Positions 11,570-24,591 of a stretch of DNA of 64,000 nt are shown one piece after another. The DNA comes from Aphelocoma coerulescens (taxonomy: Eukaryota; Chordata; Aves; Passeriformes; Corvidae), in the NCBI RefSeq assembly GCF_041296385.1, contig NC_091023.1, forward strand, positions 7,936,924 to 8,000,923. Direction: 5' to 3'. The stretch's first letter is position 1. Each line of letters begins with the position of its first letter. The notes below the pieces were generated by a model. It made no database searches. It was not told the DNA's origin and saw only the letters and a program-made list of their open reading frames with translations. Both the position numbers and the translations under genes were made by a program.

Positions 11570-14500
11570 TTATAACCCTGAACCCAGTATCAGTTCCAGA
11601 CTGTCCTTCTGAAGGCCCTGGCTCTTGGGCAGCTCTTTCCCAGGGAGCTTCTCCTCTGGTTTAGAGTTTGTTTTCCTGCATACTTTGATACTTTGATCAG
11701 TGGCTTAGGCTTGCCTTTTGATAAAAAGAATTTTGGTATCTGCCAGTGCTTTTTAGGATGTCAGCCACTGCTCAGGCAGGGTGCTGGTTCCCGTCTAAAG
11801 TGTGGAGAGCTGTTTTATGCTTTTTAGCGTTTTTTGAAAATACTTTCCCTGCCTTGATGGTTCAGGCTTGGGTGTTGGTGTATCAGCATGTCTGGAAATG
11901 ACATTTTGCTGTTCCAGTAATAATTTTTCTCTACTTTCTGTCATTTGATTTTGCACTGGAGCTTTTGGTTTTAAAGATGAGTCACAGGAAACAGAAATTG
12001 AGATTTTCCACAAAAAAAACCCTCAGTAGAGTTTTATTTTCTTGGTTTGAGTTTTGCATGCAGCTCTTACTTTACAAGGACACTGTGGGCATCATATCCA
12101 ACACTGAGGTGTTGGGGCTTAGCCTGAGATCCTCACGATGGCTTCCTTCAGCCCCTGCTGGGAACCAGAGCCATGGGGCAGTGGCTGCTTGGGTGGATAT
12201 TGCATTTTGCTGGTGTAGACAAGCAACTATATTTAAAAAGCCACAGCTTTAGAATCCTTGATGTAGAGAACTTGCTTTTGTCGTGTGTTACCAGCATACG
12301 AAATTAAAAGGAGAGCAGATATCTCCCCTCGTGAATTTTGCCCTCAAGCTCATAAGCATGGCAAATTTTCCACTCATGAGAAGTCTCTCTGGGTTTTACT
12401 TTTGCAGGTGCTAATTTAATCTGAATTTAAGATTAAAGAGAAAAACGGCCCACAAATAATAAGTCCAAGGCTTTGTGCATTTTAATAGTGAGTGAAGAGA
12501 GTTTACTGTAAATATAGAGATTTTTGTTAAGGATCCTTTTTATGTTGTAACTGGAGATTTAAATAGCTTTTTTGTGATATTCAAAAGTGGTGGTATAATG
12601 CATCGGTCCACCAAATGAACCCTTGAAGGCAGAGGAGATGTGATGAATGCTTGAAAATTATACTATGAGACAGTCTTACTTTCTTCTACAAAAAATAAAG
12701 CAATCATTTCAAAATAGTTGCTTCAAATATAGGTCAGGGTTAGTTGCTTGAGATGGGATTTGACCAATAAAAGTTACTTGTCAGGCTACAGAACTTCATA
12801 ATTCCTCTTTAAATATACATTCTGACTTCACCCATGGTGATTAGTTGGACTGTATTTAAGCAGAATTGATATGAACTGTTACAGCACGTTTGAAGACTGC
12901 TGTACAGTTGATTCTGTAGCAGTAGGTCATGTGATTTGTTTATTTTTGTCTTAGCAAATTCTATTTTGTCATGAAACCAGTTCTCTGCCCTTCCTTTTTC
13001 ACAGCTCTCAAAAGCTGAGTCAGTCTGCCTTACAGGTCACTGCAGGCATGTTTTGGAATGGCACGACAGTCTTTTAAAGCTAATAAAATTGTTCCTAGGA
13101 TTTTTCCATACGTTACTTGTGTACTGGGCTAAACTGTGTTTTAACAACTGAAACATTGTTCTTAAGCTTGGAAATTCACCCTATTTTGTTTGTAGAAGTA
13201 ACAAAGAGAGAATATTGTTCCTAATGTGCGGCTCTTCCATTCTTATTCAGTGTTTGGTGAGTCAGGGTTAGTTCACCAGGTGAAATCTGCACAATGTAAA
13301 GCCTCAATTCTCACAAGAGCATGGCCCCTCTGTGTGGGGTTTGCATTGTAGCTCTTGTGTGGGGTTTTCAGGATAGCAGATGCCAGTGTAGGGCCCAGTC
13401 CCCCAGCCCTGACTACTGGGGCTCTCTGGGAGATGGGTTCTGGGCTTTGCTCACCTGTGGGTGAGCCAGCGAAGGCAGAGATCGCCTGTGTCTGGTTCTG
13501 CCCTCCTTGCTGAGTGTTCCTGTTGGGGCTGGCTGGGCACTGGCAGCGATTCTCATCCCTGAAGGTTTGCTCTTTCCATAAGCGATTTCTCAGCTGCTCC
13601 TCCCCTTGCTACAAGGCTGCCTTCCCTTGTACTTCTCTTTTTCTCATGTTGCAGAGATGATGGCATCAAACCAAAACCTGGATGTCTTAAGCTAAGAAAG
13701 TAAATACAGCCTTGTCACTCTGTTTTTTTTTTTTTTTTAGTAGGGGCCTTTTGTTAATCTTTTGCTGTCCACGCTGATGTTAGACCAGTTTTCTGAGAAT
13801 TCACAATCAATTCACACTTCATTAGCTTTATCCCTCTTACTTTTAGTGGAGCTTTTAGGACAATGTTATCTATGAATTGCAAATGGGCTCATCATACATT
13901 AATCATTTGCTGTCCATTGTTTGAGATTTGGGTTCTGCGTCTTCCTCAGAGGATGTTTTGACCCAAATTTCTCGTCCCTCCTCTTCAGTGAGCAGAGTTT
14001 GAACTGGAGAGCACTAGGAGAACTACTGTAATGTCAGTGGGTATAATGCAGTTGTACTTACCCTGTTTCTAGGCCATGTGCAGTCTTCTGAAAAGCATGG
14101 AGGGCTACTTAAACTTCATGTTTGATGATAGGTTTGTTTCTCTGAGCTGTGCTTTGTGCCTGCCTTAATCCCCACTGTGCTGCTGCAAATTGAGTTGAAA
14201 ACCATCAGGTTTATGGATGTGCTGGTTCCACTGTGTGTATCTGAAAGAGAGATGCTTAATATGCTTCATACAGTTGTTCGTGTTTCTTCTTAGTCCTTTT
14301 AATTTTTCTCTTGTGGGTTAGGAGTTTTGTTCTTTTATCTGTGCTTTTGATAGGCTCTCATTGCTGAAACGATACAGTGACTGACTTAATCCAAAGTGTC
14401 TTGACACTTGAGTGTGAGGGTTTTTGAAAAATTTACTGTGTGTTCTTGGGCATGTGGAGTTTCTGTGATTAATAAGGGGTCTCAAACTGATTTTGAAGAT

Positions 14501-17500
14501 TTTAATGTGTACAGGCTGTTTTTTATTGCCTTTTTTTTCCTAGTAAGAGTAATCTCTGTTCCCAAAATTAGTTCCCTTTTAGCTTTTCAAAACTCACTTT
14601 CTGAGAGAAATGCGGTGCTTGTACATAATAAATGGCATTGTGGTTTATTTTAAATGAGGCATGGTCTAGTTTGTATTTAAAAGACTGGGGCTTTTGTGGA
14701 CTTGCTGCAGTAAAATATGAAGTCTTAAAAAGTGGAAGTGATCTCCCTTCATGATTTTTGTGAGATGGTTGGATTAGAAGAGCTGGAGACGTATGTGGTG
14801 TAATTTTGGGTTTACCAACTGTGCACATTAATGCTGAATGAAGACAAGAAATAAGATTCACTGTCTTCCTCTAAGCTGTTTATGGCAAGGGTCCCAAAGA
14901 TACCAGTAATTCTCTAATCCAGAGAGCGCTGTTCTGAATTCCTGAGATTAATGAGTAGGTCTGTCATGGAAGGCTTCCCCAGCACAAAAACCTGTCAGGT
15001 TGTACTGTATTAAATATGTTGTTTTGAGGTTTGCTGCTGGCAAATCCATGGCAGCTTTCTGTGTCCTGTCCTGGTGTTGACAAGGACAAACAAGTGAGCT
15101 GGCTTGGCTTGGGTAAGCAGTGGCATATGGTGTTGAGATCACTTCCCTGAGCAGGTCAGTTTGTGGACAGAAAGCAGTTGGGATTAGATGTGAAACAGAA
15201 AAGTGCTAATTTAATGCAGTAGTGAAAATATTGATTTGAATTTGTGAGGCTGTTTACCTTGGAAGGACAGTGCTGTAGAGAAGTGCCAGATGTCTGTGGA
15301 TCGTGTGGATTTTGTCTGACTGATGACATTAACATATTAAGCAGTTGGTGCCCTGTGCCTTTGCAGAGGCTGTGGCTGAGCTTCAGAGGCTGTGTGTGTC
15401 CCTGCCTTTGGGGTGGTAGCCCTTTGAGGGACAGACATCTCTGCCCCCGACCCAGGTGTGCAGGCAGGGGCGCTGCAGGGAAGTGCAGGAAGCAGCTCAG
15501 GAGAGGTGATCAGAAGCTGCCTTTACCAGTGAGCAGATGTAGTTTGTTGCAGCCCAAAAGCTGCTGCATTGGTGTTTTGACACCAGGGGAGCAATACTGG
15601 TGAGGATGTGGCTAGAGCTAAGGTGTGTTTTTAAGTCCCTTTATTTATTTGTTTTACCTGTGTATTTTGGGATTCCTGTTTGAATAGCTGGATGTTCTAG
15701 TACATGCCCTAATAAGAGTTGACTTGAATGTCAGAAGACATTCTGAGTATTTTGGGATGCTGTCTGAGGAGAACCCTAAGGCAAAGAGGCATCTAGGATG
15801 ATAGAAAGCAGTAGTGCACACTTCCCCTGTGTGCAGGGAGCACTCATAGGGCTTCAGCTGCAGAGAGCCCATGTCAGAGATGTGAAGTGTCAGCAACAGA
15901 TTGCTGGGTAACAGAACAGGAGCAACTCTTGAGCTATCTTGAACTCTGCTTTATGGGGCATATTTCTGTATCATTCCCTGCTGCTGTAGATGAAAGGGTC
16001 ACTGAAGCCAGAGGATTTGCAGTCCATGTTCCTGAGAGTACTTTTTCCTGCATTTTCTTCTGCTGTGCTGAATCTTCTTGGCTGCTATGTTGGTGTTCAG
16101 TTCACATGTGAAATCTGCCAAGCATCTTTTTTTCAGTCATGTTGCAATCACTGCTGCACAGCTTCCCACTCCAGTAGTTGTGAGAATCATGCAGGACAAA
16201 ACGAAAAAACAAACAAACACAAACAAACCAACCCCAAACTAAAAGCAAAGGTCCTCACCCCCTGGAAAAGGATGGCAGAGCGTTCACTATAGTGTATATC
16301 AATGTAAAGCATTTGATCTTTATTTTGAGACAATACTTGGAAATGGGAAGAGTTGCCAACAATTTCTGAACACAGCTGATGAAAGCTGTTTTGAAAATCT
16401 GTTCCAGGACAATTCAGCTGGATTAGTTCATTTAGCAGTTGCTGTGTTCTGTAGACAGAGGCAGGACAGTGCTTTAAAATCTTACTGCAATGCTCATGAG
16501 TCTTGTTGGATAAACAGCAGTGGCTGGATCGACTGTATTTATAAAAATCATGTGCTCAGGCCATAATTCCCCCCTGTTTAGTCTTTGCATACTTAATCCT
16601 TGTTTGGTGGCCCTCAGGACACTGATTTGACATAGTTGAAGTCATCTCACAGCCTGATGAGACATGGCAGCTCTCAGCAGTAGGATGGACTTCCTTCAGA
16701 GTGTGGTGGTTTATGGTGTTTGTTGCCCTTCTCATTTGGGAATCCCAGTGAGCCTGTGGTGGGCCAGGGACCAACATAACTGTGTCACTGTAAGCACTGC
16801 TGAGGCTCCTGTTCCATCTTGTCACTAAACCTGGAAAATGAGCAAGATGTGACTTGAGCAATGTGTTTATAGAGCAGCAAATCTGTGCTTGTCTGGATGT
16901 CCTGTAGGAACCTCGCCCAACCCCTCCAGTCCGAGTGTGGAGCCAAGCAGTGGGGTAATTAGTGACATGCTGCAAAGGAAAAGCTTTAGTATGCATGTTT
17001 ATTTATTTAAAAGAAAGTAGTACATTAAATTGATGAAAATATAAATCTATTCTGTGGTGAACATTGTAGAGTTTCAGTGCAGTAGGAAAATACGATGAAA
17101 TACAACGAGTAATTTTTCACTTTGGGCGGAGAAGTGGAAAGCGATTGTCATCTCTAGAGCTTGAAAAGGCTCAGATTTGCAGTCAGCATTGCTGTGTTAT
17201 TGCTGTCAGGCTGAAAATCCTGGAAGCTATTTAAGCAATGCCATATGCTCCTCTGAATTGTCCAGTGGAAAACAATGGGGGGGCGGAGGAAAACCCCTAA
17301 AACTATAAAGCTCTTTTCAGAGCCACATCTGGACTTAATAAATGCAAGCACACAGTGTATAATTTAATGTATCTGCTTAAATTAGGTCTCAAACACAAGA
17401 GTGCAAGGCCTGCCATGCTGTGTTTGGTGCAAAAAGGATTTTCTCAACATATTTATTTTCCTCATGTAAGTCTGATTATGACCTTGTAAAAAAGTCTGCT

Positions 17501-20262
17501 AGCTATGCCGCTAATGCGGCTGGAAATAAGAAACCTGTTCTCTGCAATACTGGTGTGAGTGGTTTAAAGCTGGTAAGCTACCAGGCATGGTGGTTGTGTG
17601 TAGCTGTTCTATTTTATCTTTGAACATGAATACACAAGTACTGAAATCTGGTCATTTGCCCTGACTCTGAAATTGAATAAGGCCCTGGGTCAGTACCTGC
17701 GAGCTATGGCTCCGTGGGCAAGGGCTGCTTTTGGAAATTGCCCCAAACTGAGGAAAACCTTTAAAGAAATTCACAACTTGTGAGCCAAAAAATAGGCAGA
17801 CAAATAGGCCTTGCCCCACTCCTGGAAAGGGGTGGGAGGCTATTTCTGTGTAACTCTGTGAAAAAACAGCTAAGGAGAGCAGCCTGTTTATAGTAGTTCT
17901 CAGTTGTCCATAGGGACATTTTCATCTCCAGGGAAAAACTTTAGGGATCTGAAAACTAAGAAGGCTGAAAACTCAGAAGGCATTAGACTGAAGAATAAGC
18001 TTTTGGTTGCCTTTCATGTGAGAAAATGACACCAGGATTGATTAGAAAAAGTAAGATGCACCTACAAGTTCTAGCTGCAATTGTGTTATGATATTCTGGG
18101 GAGAAAGCAGGGACTGTGATCAGAAAGCTCATACTGGGGTGCATGTGTGGACTTCCATTTCTCTTGTGCATGGCAGGAGAACATTGTTAAGTCTTTAGGG
18201 TTTTTTTTCCTTATGTCCTAATGTCTGTGATTTTCTTCAAAACATGTGCATTAAAAATTTAAATACTCTAGAGCTCACACTCGTTCCCCCTCAATCAGAT
18301 CTGACCTCCACTGGGTTAGCTGAGGACACCTGCAGCTTCCTAGTCTCCCTGAGTTCCCATTTTCTGTCAGTGAACCTGTGATATACAGGATGCTTCAGAA
18401 AACTTATATTTCCTACACGTTAAACAGAGGAACGACAGTTTCATTGCAGATTTCCCCTGGGTATTTTTCCAGTTGGAGGAGAATGGTTCTTCTTGTTGGC
18501 TGCCCTGCTCTCATCTCCAGCATGTTTTGGGTGGAGACTGACTGTAGCTGAGTTCTCCAGGTGGAGAAGGGCAGGAAGGGACCTGATGCTTCAGGCTCTG
18601 TGGTGGCTGAGTCTGCAAGGCTAAAAGAAAAGGGAAATCCACCTTTTTTCTTTATTAAATCACAAGAAGTAATTGGGGGAGGAAATGGGACTGTAACTTC
18701 CGTGTTGTCACTATGAAGATGTAGTTTAAGGAACCACATGAGGAAAGACAAACATAGCACTTAACAGAATTTTAAAAGCAGCATTTTTCTAATAGTGACC
18801 CAAGTAATGCAGAAATTTACCCAACAAAGATAAGTGCACTGAAACGGAAATGGACACCACCCCCCCCCAAAAAAATCCCCAGCTATGTGAATTTAATCAA
18901 TTTCTCTTGACAGGTTAAAGTTTCTCTGTAAGAATTTGAAATATGATGTTCTGTTTCACAAGTCTGCGGCAGCATTCCTCATGGTCTTCCAAAGTAATTG
19001 TTTTTTTGGCTGTAGGATAGGGGGATGTCCATGTTCATTTGATAGGATCGATTGAACTGTTCTAGTGGGCTTTAATTTCTGGTGTCAGAATATGGTGTGC
19101 TGAAGGCCATGGCAGAACTGTGGCTCTGCAGTATGAAATGCAGGTATTCAAGGCTGCTGTAGCAAGCATTTTTCAGCACTTTTGATTAGAAACTCTGGCA
19201 TGAAAAGAATATTTATTCAATGACATCTGCTACTTGCTTGCTGCACCTAAATACTCTTTGTGAATATTTTTTTAAAGTTTGTCCTAGAACTTGACATGTA
19301 GGGTGTTGGCAATACTACTGTGCTGTAAGACTGCTTTAAAAGTCTCTAAATTACTATGATCTCTTTTACAGAAGGGAAAACAGCAGCTGCAGTCACAAAA
19401 TTGAGTGGGTTAAATAGGTGTATGTGTCTGGGCATGTGTCAGCCCATAACTCACCGCTGGTGCTGAGTGTTTGCAAACTGTTGGAAACTCAGAGGAGGGG
19501 ATCTGTAGTCTCTGTTTTCTGTTTGCTCCCATTTGGCTGTTTAGTGAATGCCACGAGCTTGGAAGTTCCTGCCCTCTTTCGTACTGAGGTTGATGAATCT
19601 GTGTTTGAATCATCCATTTTCAGAGTTTGGGTAGGTAACATTTCAAGTCTGTTAGGAGGGGAGCACTTACCTCTGCTGCCCTGACACAGCTGCATTCTGA
19701 AGGTTGTACCTGTGTCACCTTGGAACACACACAATTGTTGGGTTGAAATATTGTGGAGAAATTACACTCCAAGGAACCTTCTTTATATTCTCAGGGGTTT
19801 GTCAAGGTAAAGCATTTTGTTGTTGCTATTCCAGGTTAAATTTAAGTGTGTGCCCTCCTCCGTCCCCCACTGTTCTTCTCTCTGTTACCCACCTCCCCCA
19901 TAGCTCCCTTCACTCTTTTTTTTCTCCTTTGTAGTTGTGCTCAGAAAATTTAGCAGCTCTGTGGGAAGAAGACCTTGAAGCTAAGAGCCTGTTCTGTAGC
20001 AGAGAGGGCTGTGGATGCTTGTAAACACATCTGTGCTTTAGGGCCCCTTGCTCCAATTGCTCCTTAACAGGCAGAACACTCAGCCAAAGTGGAGAAAATG
20101 GAAGGGCAAATCCTTGGGGAAGCAGAGTTGTGGTGAAAGAAGTGGTTAAGGGATAGAGACTGCAAAGACACTGATGGCTGTGATTCTGTGACTGTCACTT
20201 CTTCGACTGTCACTTCTTCTTAGGTTCAGTGTGGACAGGTCTCACATATAAAAAAATTCCTC

Positions 20263-20331
20263 CTCAGGTTCTATAGGGCAAGAGGTTTGATTTAAAATAA
20301 AAACTACTGGCTTTTTTTGCTTAATTAAACT
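20263..20331. repeat. Dispersed repeat copy A
   Basis: This 69-bp block shares a TCAGGTTCT start, an exact 14-base TGATTTAAAATAAA core and a TTAATTAAACT end with a second block at 22373-22433. The order and spacing of the shared parts are similar, which suggests two copies of one old element of unknown class. Confidence 0.45.
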
Positions 20332-21059
20332 ACATCATCTTAATATACTAAAAGCCAGTGAAAATTTAGGACTGTAAAAGTTTAGTAGCTCCATTTATAT
20401 TTTATATAAATATAAAATCTAAAGCTTAGAAGCTTATGTTCACAGGCTTAGAAAGCCTTTTTAAAGACTTTTATGGTTATTTTTCTTAGTAATACTTGAT
20501 AGTTTGACCAGTGTTAGGTTAATAAGCCTTTTTTTGTGTGATTACTCAGCATTCAAATACAGCACATTAGTGATTGTGGCCTTCTGCATTATGGATGAAG
20601 GCCCTTGCTGTTAATACAGATCTTACCTTTGAGCCAGTCAAAGCCTTTATTTAGCTGTACAAAAGAAGAAAATGAGAAAGGTGCTGTTGTGTGTCACACA
20701 GGTGCATTTGAACTTCATTGATACCCAGATGTGCATTTGCAATCCAAGGCTCTAAAACTGATCGTGGGGGTGTGCTGGTCGGGCATGAGGGTGGGGTTTG
20801 CCAGGACCACACCTGGGGCTTTTCAGGGACCTGACCTGGGACTTGCAGGGATCATACCCAGGATTACAGGATGTCAGAGCTCTGGCAGTGCTGTGCTCAG
20901 GCTGCTTCATTTCCCCATTGGCAGCGTACCTTCAGCGTTGGTGTGCCTTAGCTGCTTTTTCCAGATTGTTTTTCTTTACCTTTTCCCCCCACCCCAGTTG
21001 CTTTCAAGAATTCCTGCCTCTTTTAGGTTGTTCTTCCATATACTACTGTTTTTTTCAGG

Positions 21060-21375
21060 GAGAGAGCAACTAGAAGAAGAGCTGGGGTGTTTAACCTGGA
21101 TGAAAGGAGGCTCAGAGGGACCTTGTCTCTCTCTACAACCACCTGAAAGGAGGTTGTAGCCAGGTGGGGATCAGTCTCTTCTCCCAGGTATCAAGTGACA
21201 GAACAAGAGGAAATTGCCTAAAGTTGTGCTGGGGGAGGTGTTGGATATGAGGAAAAATGTGTGGATGTGGCACTTGGGGACAGGTTTTAGTGGTGAAGAT
21301 GGTGGTGCTGGGTTAACAATTGGATTCAGTGGTCTTAAAAGTCTTTTCCAACCTTAATGAGCCTATGAAGTCCAC
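21060..21375 (+). mobile_element. CR1 LINE 3' fragment, sense, internally deleted
   Basis: The + strand carries typical CR1 3' sequence: a GGATGAAAGGAGGCTCAGAG block, the GGGGATCAGTCTCTTCTCCC block, and the terminal region ending near TGAGCCTATGA. Compared with the 7.8-8.3 kb copy, the part encoding the end of ORF2 is shortened, so the piece jumps from the RLD-like region to the 3' UTR. Confidence 0.8.
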
Positions 21376-22372
21376 ATTCATCACCAGGCTTTCAGAAGCC
21401 TGAGCGTTCTGCTCTGTGCTAGGCAGCCTGGTAGGAGCAGAAAGGGGTGGGGGGAAAGGTGGAAGTGTATAAATAACTTTTTGTGCTCTCTGACATGCGT
21501 GTTTGCTTTTCTTTACCCATCAGCATAAGGTTACTTACAGTGGGGTTGCTGTTTTTCATTTCTGCTGTGTGGCTGCATTTCTATTTGGCTGTTCTATATA
21601 GTATGTTTGCATGGGGCTGAAAGAACCTTCTGTATTATAAAAGATGAAAATTTCAGCTCTCTGTTAAGTCAGAAGATCAGGACTAACATGGCTACTTGTG
21701 CTGCTGCTTCTCAGGCTGGTTGGAGCTACAAGGAAAAACAGCAGTGGAAACTGGTTTTATTGCCCATCTTTCTGGTTTTAGGTAAATGTTGATTCTTTTT
21801 CATGGATAAATGTGTTTCTTCTTGGTAAACAGTGCTGCTACCTTTTGTATCTCAAGCTGAAAGTAGGACTACAGGAGGGAGAGAAATTGATAATGAAGTG
21901 ATTTAGCATTTAATTGGTGTTCTTTCTACAAGAATTTCACTTTGCTTTGAGTTTGGTTTTCTGCTGTACTGAATTCTGTCAAATTCATGTCAGTTTTGTA
22001 GCCCTAATGCATATCTGGCTCCCTGCTGGCTTCTGAGCACAATAGCTGATTTGGTAAACTCTACATTTTTCCAGAGGGGTTTAGTTGCTATGTAGGAATT
22101 GTTACGATCGTTCCACTGAAAGCACTTCTGAATGATTGTCTCTCTTGCTTGGCAGCAACTTGTCTAATATTTGGGGGATTTTATATATTTCATGGCATTC
22201 AGGAACTTGGTCGGGGGGAGTATGGAAGTCAGACAATCAACTTGTTACTCTTTAAATAGGTCATACTTAATGTACACTGGAAATAAAACCACGCTCGTAA
22301 TGTTTGAGACACTGCTGGGTTTCTTAAAGATATTTCTTAGCCAAGCTATTGACTTCATTTTAGAATGTGGTC

Positions 22373-22433
22373 TTCAGGTTCTGTGGTGTGATTTAAAATA
22401 AAGGTTCCTGGAGGTTTTTTGTTTAATTAAACT
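22373..22433. repeat. Dispersed repeat copy B
   Basis: This is the partner of the block at 20263-20331, with the same TCAGGTTCT start, the same 14-base core and the same TTAATTAAACT end. The flanks outside the block do not align. Confidence 0.45.
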
Positions 22434-24518
22434 TAGTATCAGAATTTGAATTTTACTTCTTTTGAATTGTGTTGACTTTAAAAAGTAATCTCAGTTTGGA
22501 GTGGCAAGGATTCTTGAAGGAGTGATTCTGCAGCAGTATTCAGGTGTAATACTGTGTGACCAGTGCCTCTCTGTCTCACAGGGCAGCAGTTGCTGTTCGA
22601 CTGTTCCATCAGGTGTTACTTTTGTCTGATAGCAGCCTATATGTTTAGTTTTATTTCATGTTTCACACAATTTTAGCCTGGTGGGACCCTGGGAAGAGTT
22701 GCGTTGAGCTCTCTTTCCTTTTATTGTTTCTGTAACTTTCTCCTTTTTTTCCTCGCTATAACTTTTTCAGAATTACTGTTTCAAAGTAGTTTTTATGTGG
22801 CTTCTTTAGTTATAAAAATAAGTTTATGAATATTGGGAAATAAAATATGGTCTCTCCCTTTTTGTTGTCAAGCTACCTCGGTAATAATATGTCCATATTC
22901 TTTATAGTTCCCGTGTTGGCAAAGCTTCCAGTTAGATGATGAAATATGTTACAGATCTGTTTTATTAACTGCTCTGGCTGAGGCAAATGCACATCAAAAT
23001 CATCTGTTCCATTTCTGGTTTACATTGTTGTATTTCTGTCATAGTAAAACATGAGCTTTGAAAGGCACAGCAGTGGAAAAATCCTGTTCAAAACCCCTCT
23101 TAATCATAGATTTAAGTATGCCTATGTGCACACTGTCAGACTTCTGTTTTGGGCAAGTGCATGTTACTGTGAACTAATAGAGAAATTCATATAAAATAGT
23201 GCTAAGCTGTAAAAAAACAATGTGAAAACTGTGTAGCGCTATTCTGACCTTGTAATGCTGTACATCTGGAAGAGCAACTGAGTTTGGAAAAAAAGATGAA
23301 TTTCAGCTTCCTGTGAGGGGCTTTTTAAAATTTATTTTTATTTATTTTTTCACTTTCCTCTCTGAGCTGTATCAGTCCAATACTGTTTGTAGGTTTGCCC
23401 ATTACAAACGGACCAGAAAACCCACGTGGGAGACAGAGGTGGGATTGACACTTCAGAGGAGGACTTCAGCAGGGAAATACTCGGTTACAAAGAGTCAGCT
23501 CTTCAAAGAGCTTTAGAGGACTGCTCTGTGTGGTACAGGGAGTACAAAAATGAAGGAACAAACTGAGCCTTCTGTGCAAAGGGAGCTGGAGAGGATGAGG
23601 CGTGCAAAGCAGGACTGGATAGCCAGGAAGTGGGATAAATGAAGACAGCAAGGGAGCATGAAGGCCAAATACTTGAAATGAGAAGGGAGGGAGAAAGGGG
23701 AGAACATCATAAATACATGAGGCACAAACAATGTCCAGGGAATGTTAGGAGATGAGGAAATAATTGAGAAACAACTAAGGGCATGGAAAATACCTCTGTT
23801 GTTTCAGCAGCCAGAATACAGAGAGAGGATGTATTGCTTGGGATCCTCATCCCAAAGCTCTGAAACTGCAGGGATGTTCCAGCTTCTGAGAAGTTGTAGC
23901 AAGGGGTGAGGAGGACCAGTGTGGCTGGGTGGGCTCTTCAGGGTGACCATGCTGAGCAAAGAGAAGGCAGCTCCAGCTGGCATTCATCTCTCCTTGGTCT
24001 TATGTTGTCATTCTTCCCTGTTGTCCCCCTCATCCTGGCCGTCGCCATTCTCCAAACTCTGAAATACTTGTTATTTTCATGTATATGCACTTGGTGGAGA
24101 TTTTCAGGAGGCTGTAGAGACTGATGCCCAGTTCATGTAATTCTTTTTTCTATTTAGCTATTTTTTCTATTTAGTTGTGTTAAATAGAAGGTGTTTGCAT
24201 AGGTGGTTTGACTGATTTTGTCATTATTATTTTCACCCAACATTTGTTATTTCCAGTGTGTTAAAGGAAAATCCTGCTGATCATGTGTCCTTTCCTCTTC
24301 CCAGGTATAAGCCAAGCATATTCATTGTACAATATGACAATATTTACCAGCTAGTACATGAACTATTGTTATTTCTAATCTGTGAGTCCATTTTCAGTCC
24401 ACAAAATATTTTTAAGTTGTACCCAGAGCTGCTGTACTGACTTGAGAGTCTGCTTTAAGAGTGTTCTTTCAGTTGCTTTTTGAACTGCAAGCATGTATTC
24501 TGACAGTCCTGCAGGTGT

Positions 24519-24591
24519 TATTTTTAATATTAAATTTTATTCTTAGTATTCAATGTTGTTCTTAATATTCAGTTTTATTTTTAATATTTTA
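24519..24591. repeat. Imperfect AT-rich tandem repeat
   Basis: About four degenerate copies of a TTTTATTCTTAATATTCA-like unit of roughly 15-22 bp lie head to tail. It is intronic and probably microsatellite-derived. Confidence 0.55.

Noticed and set aside
16556..16996. 146-codon open frame on the - strand
   Set aside because: It has no domain signature, no splice or promoter context, and composition like surrounding intron.
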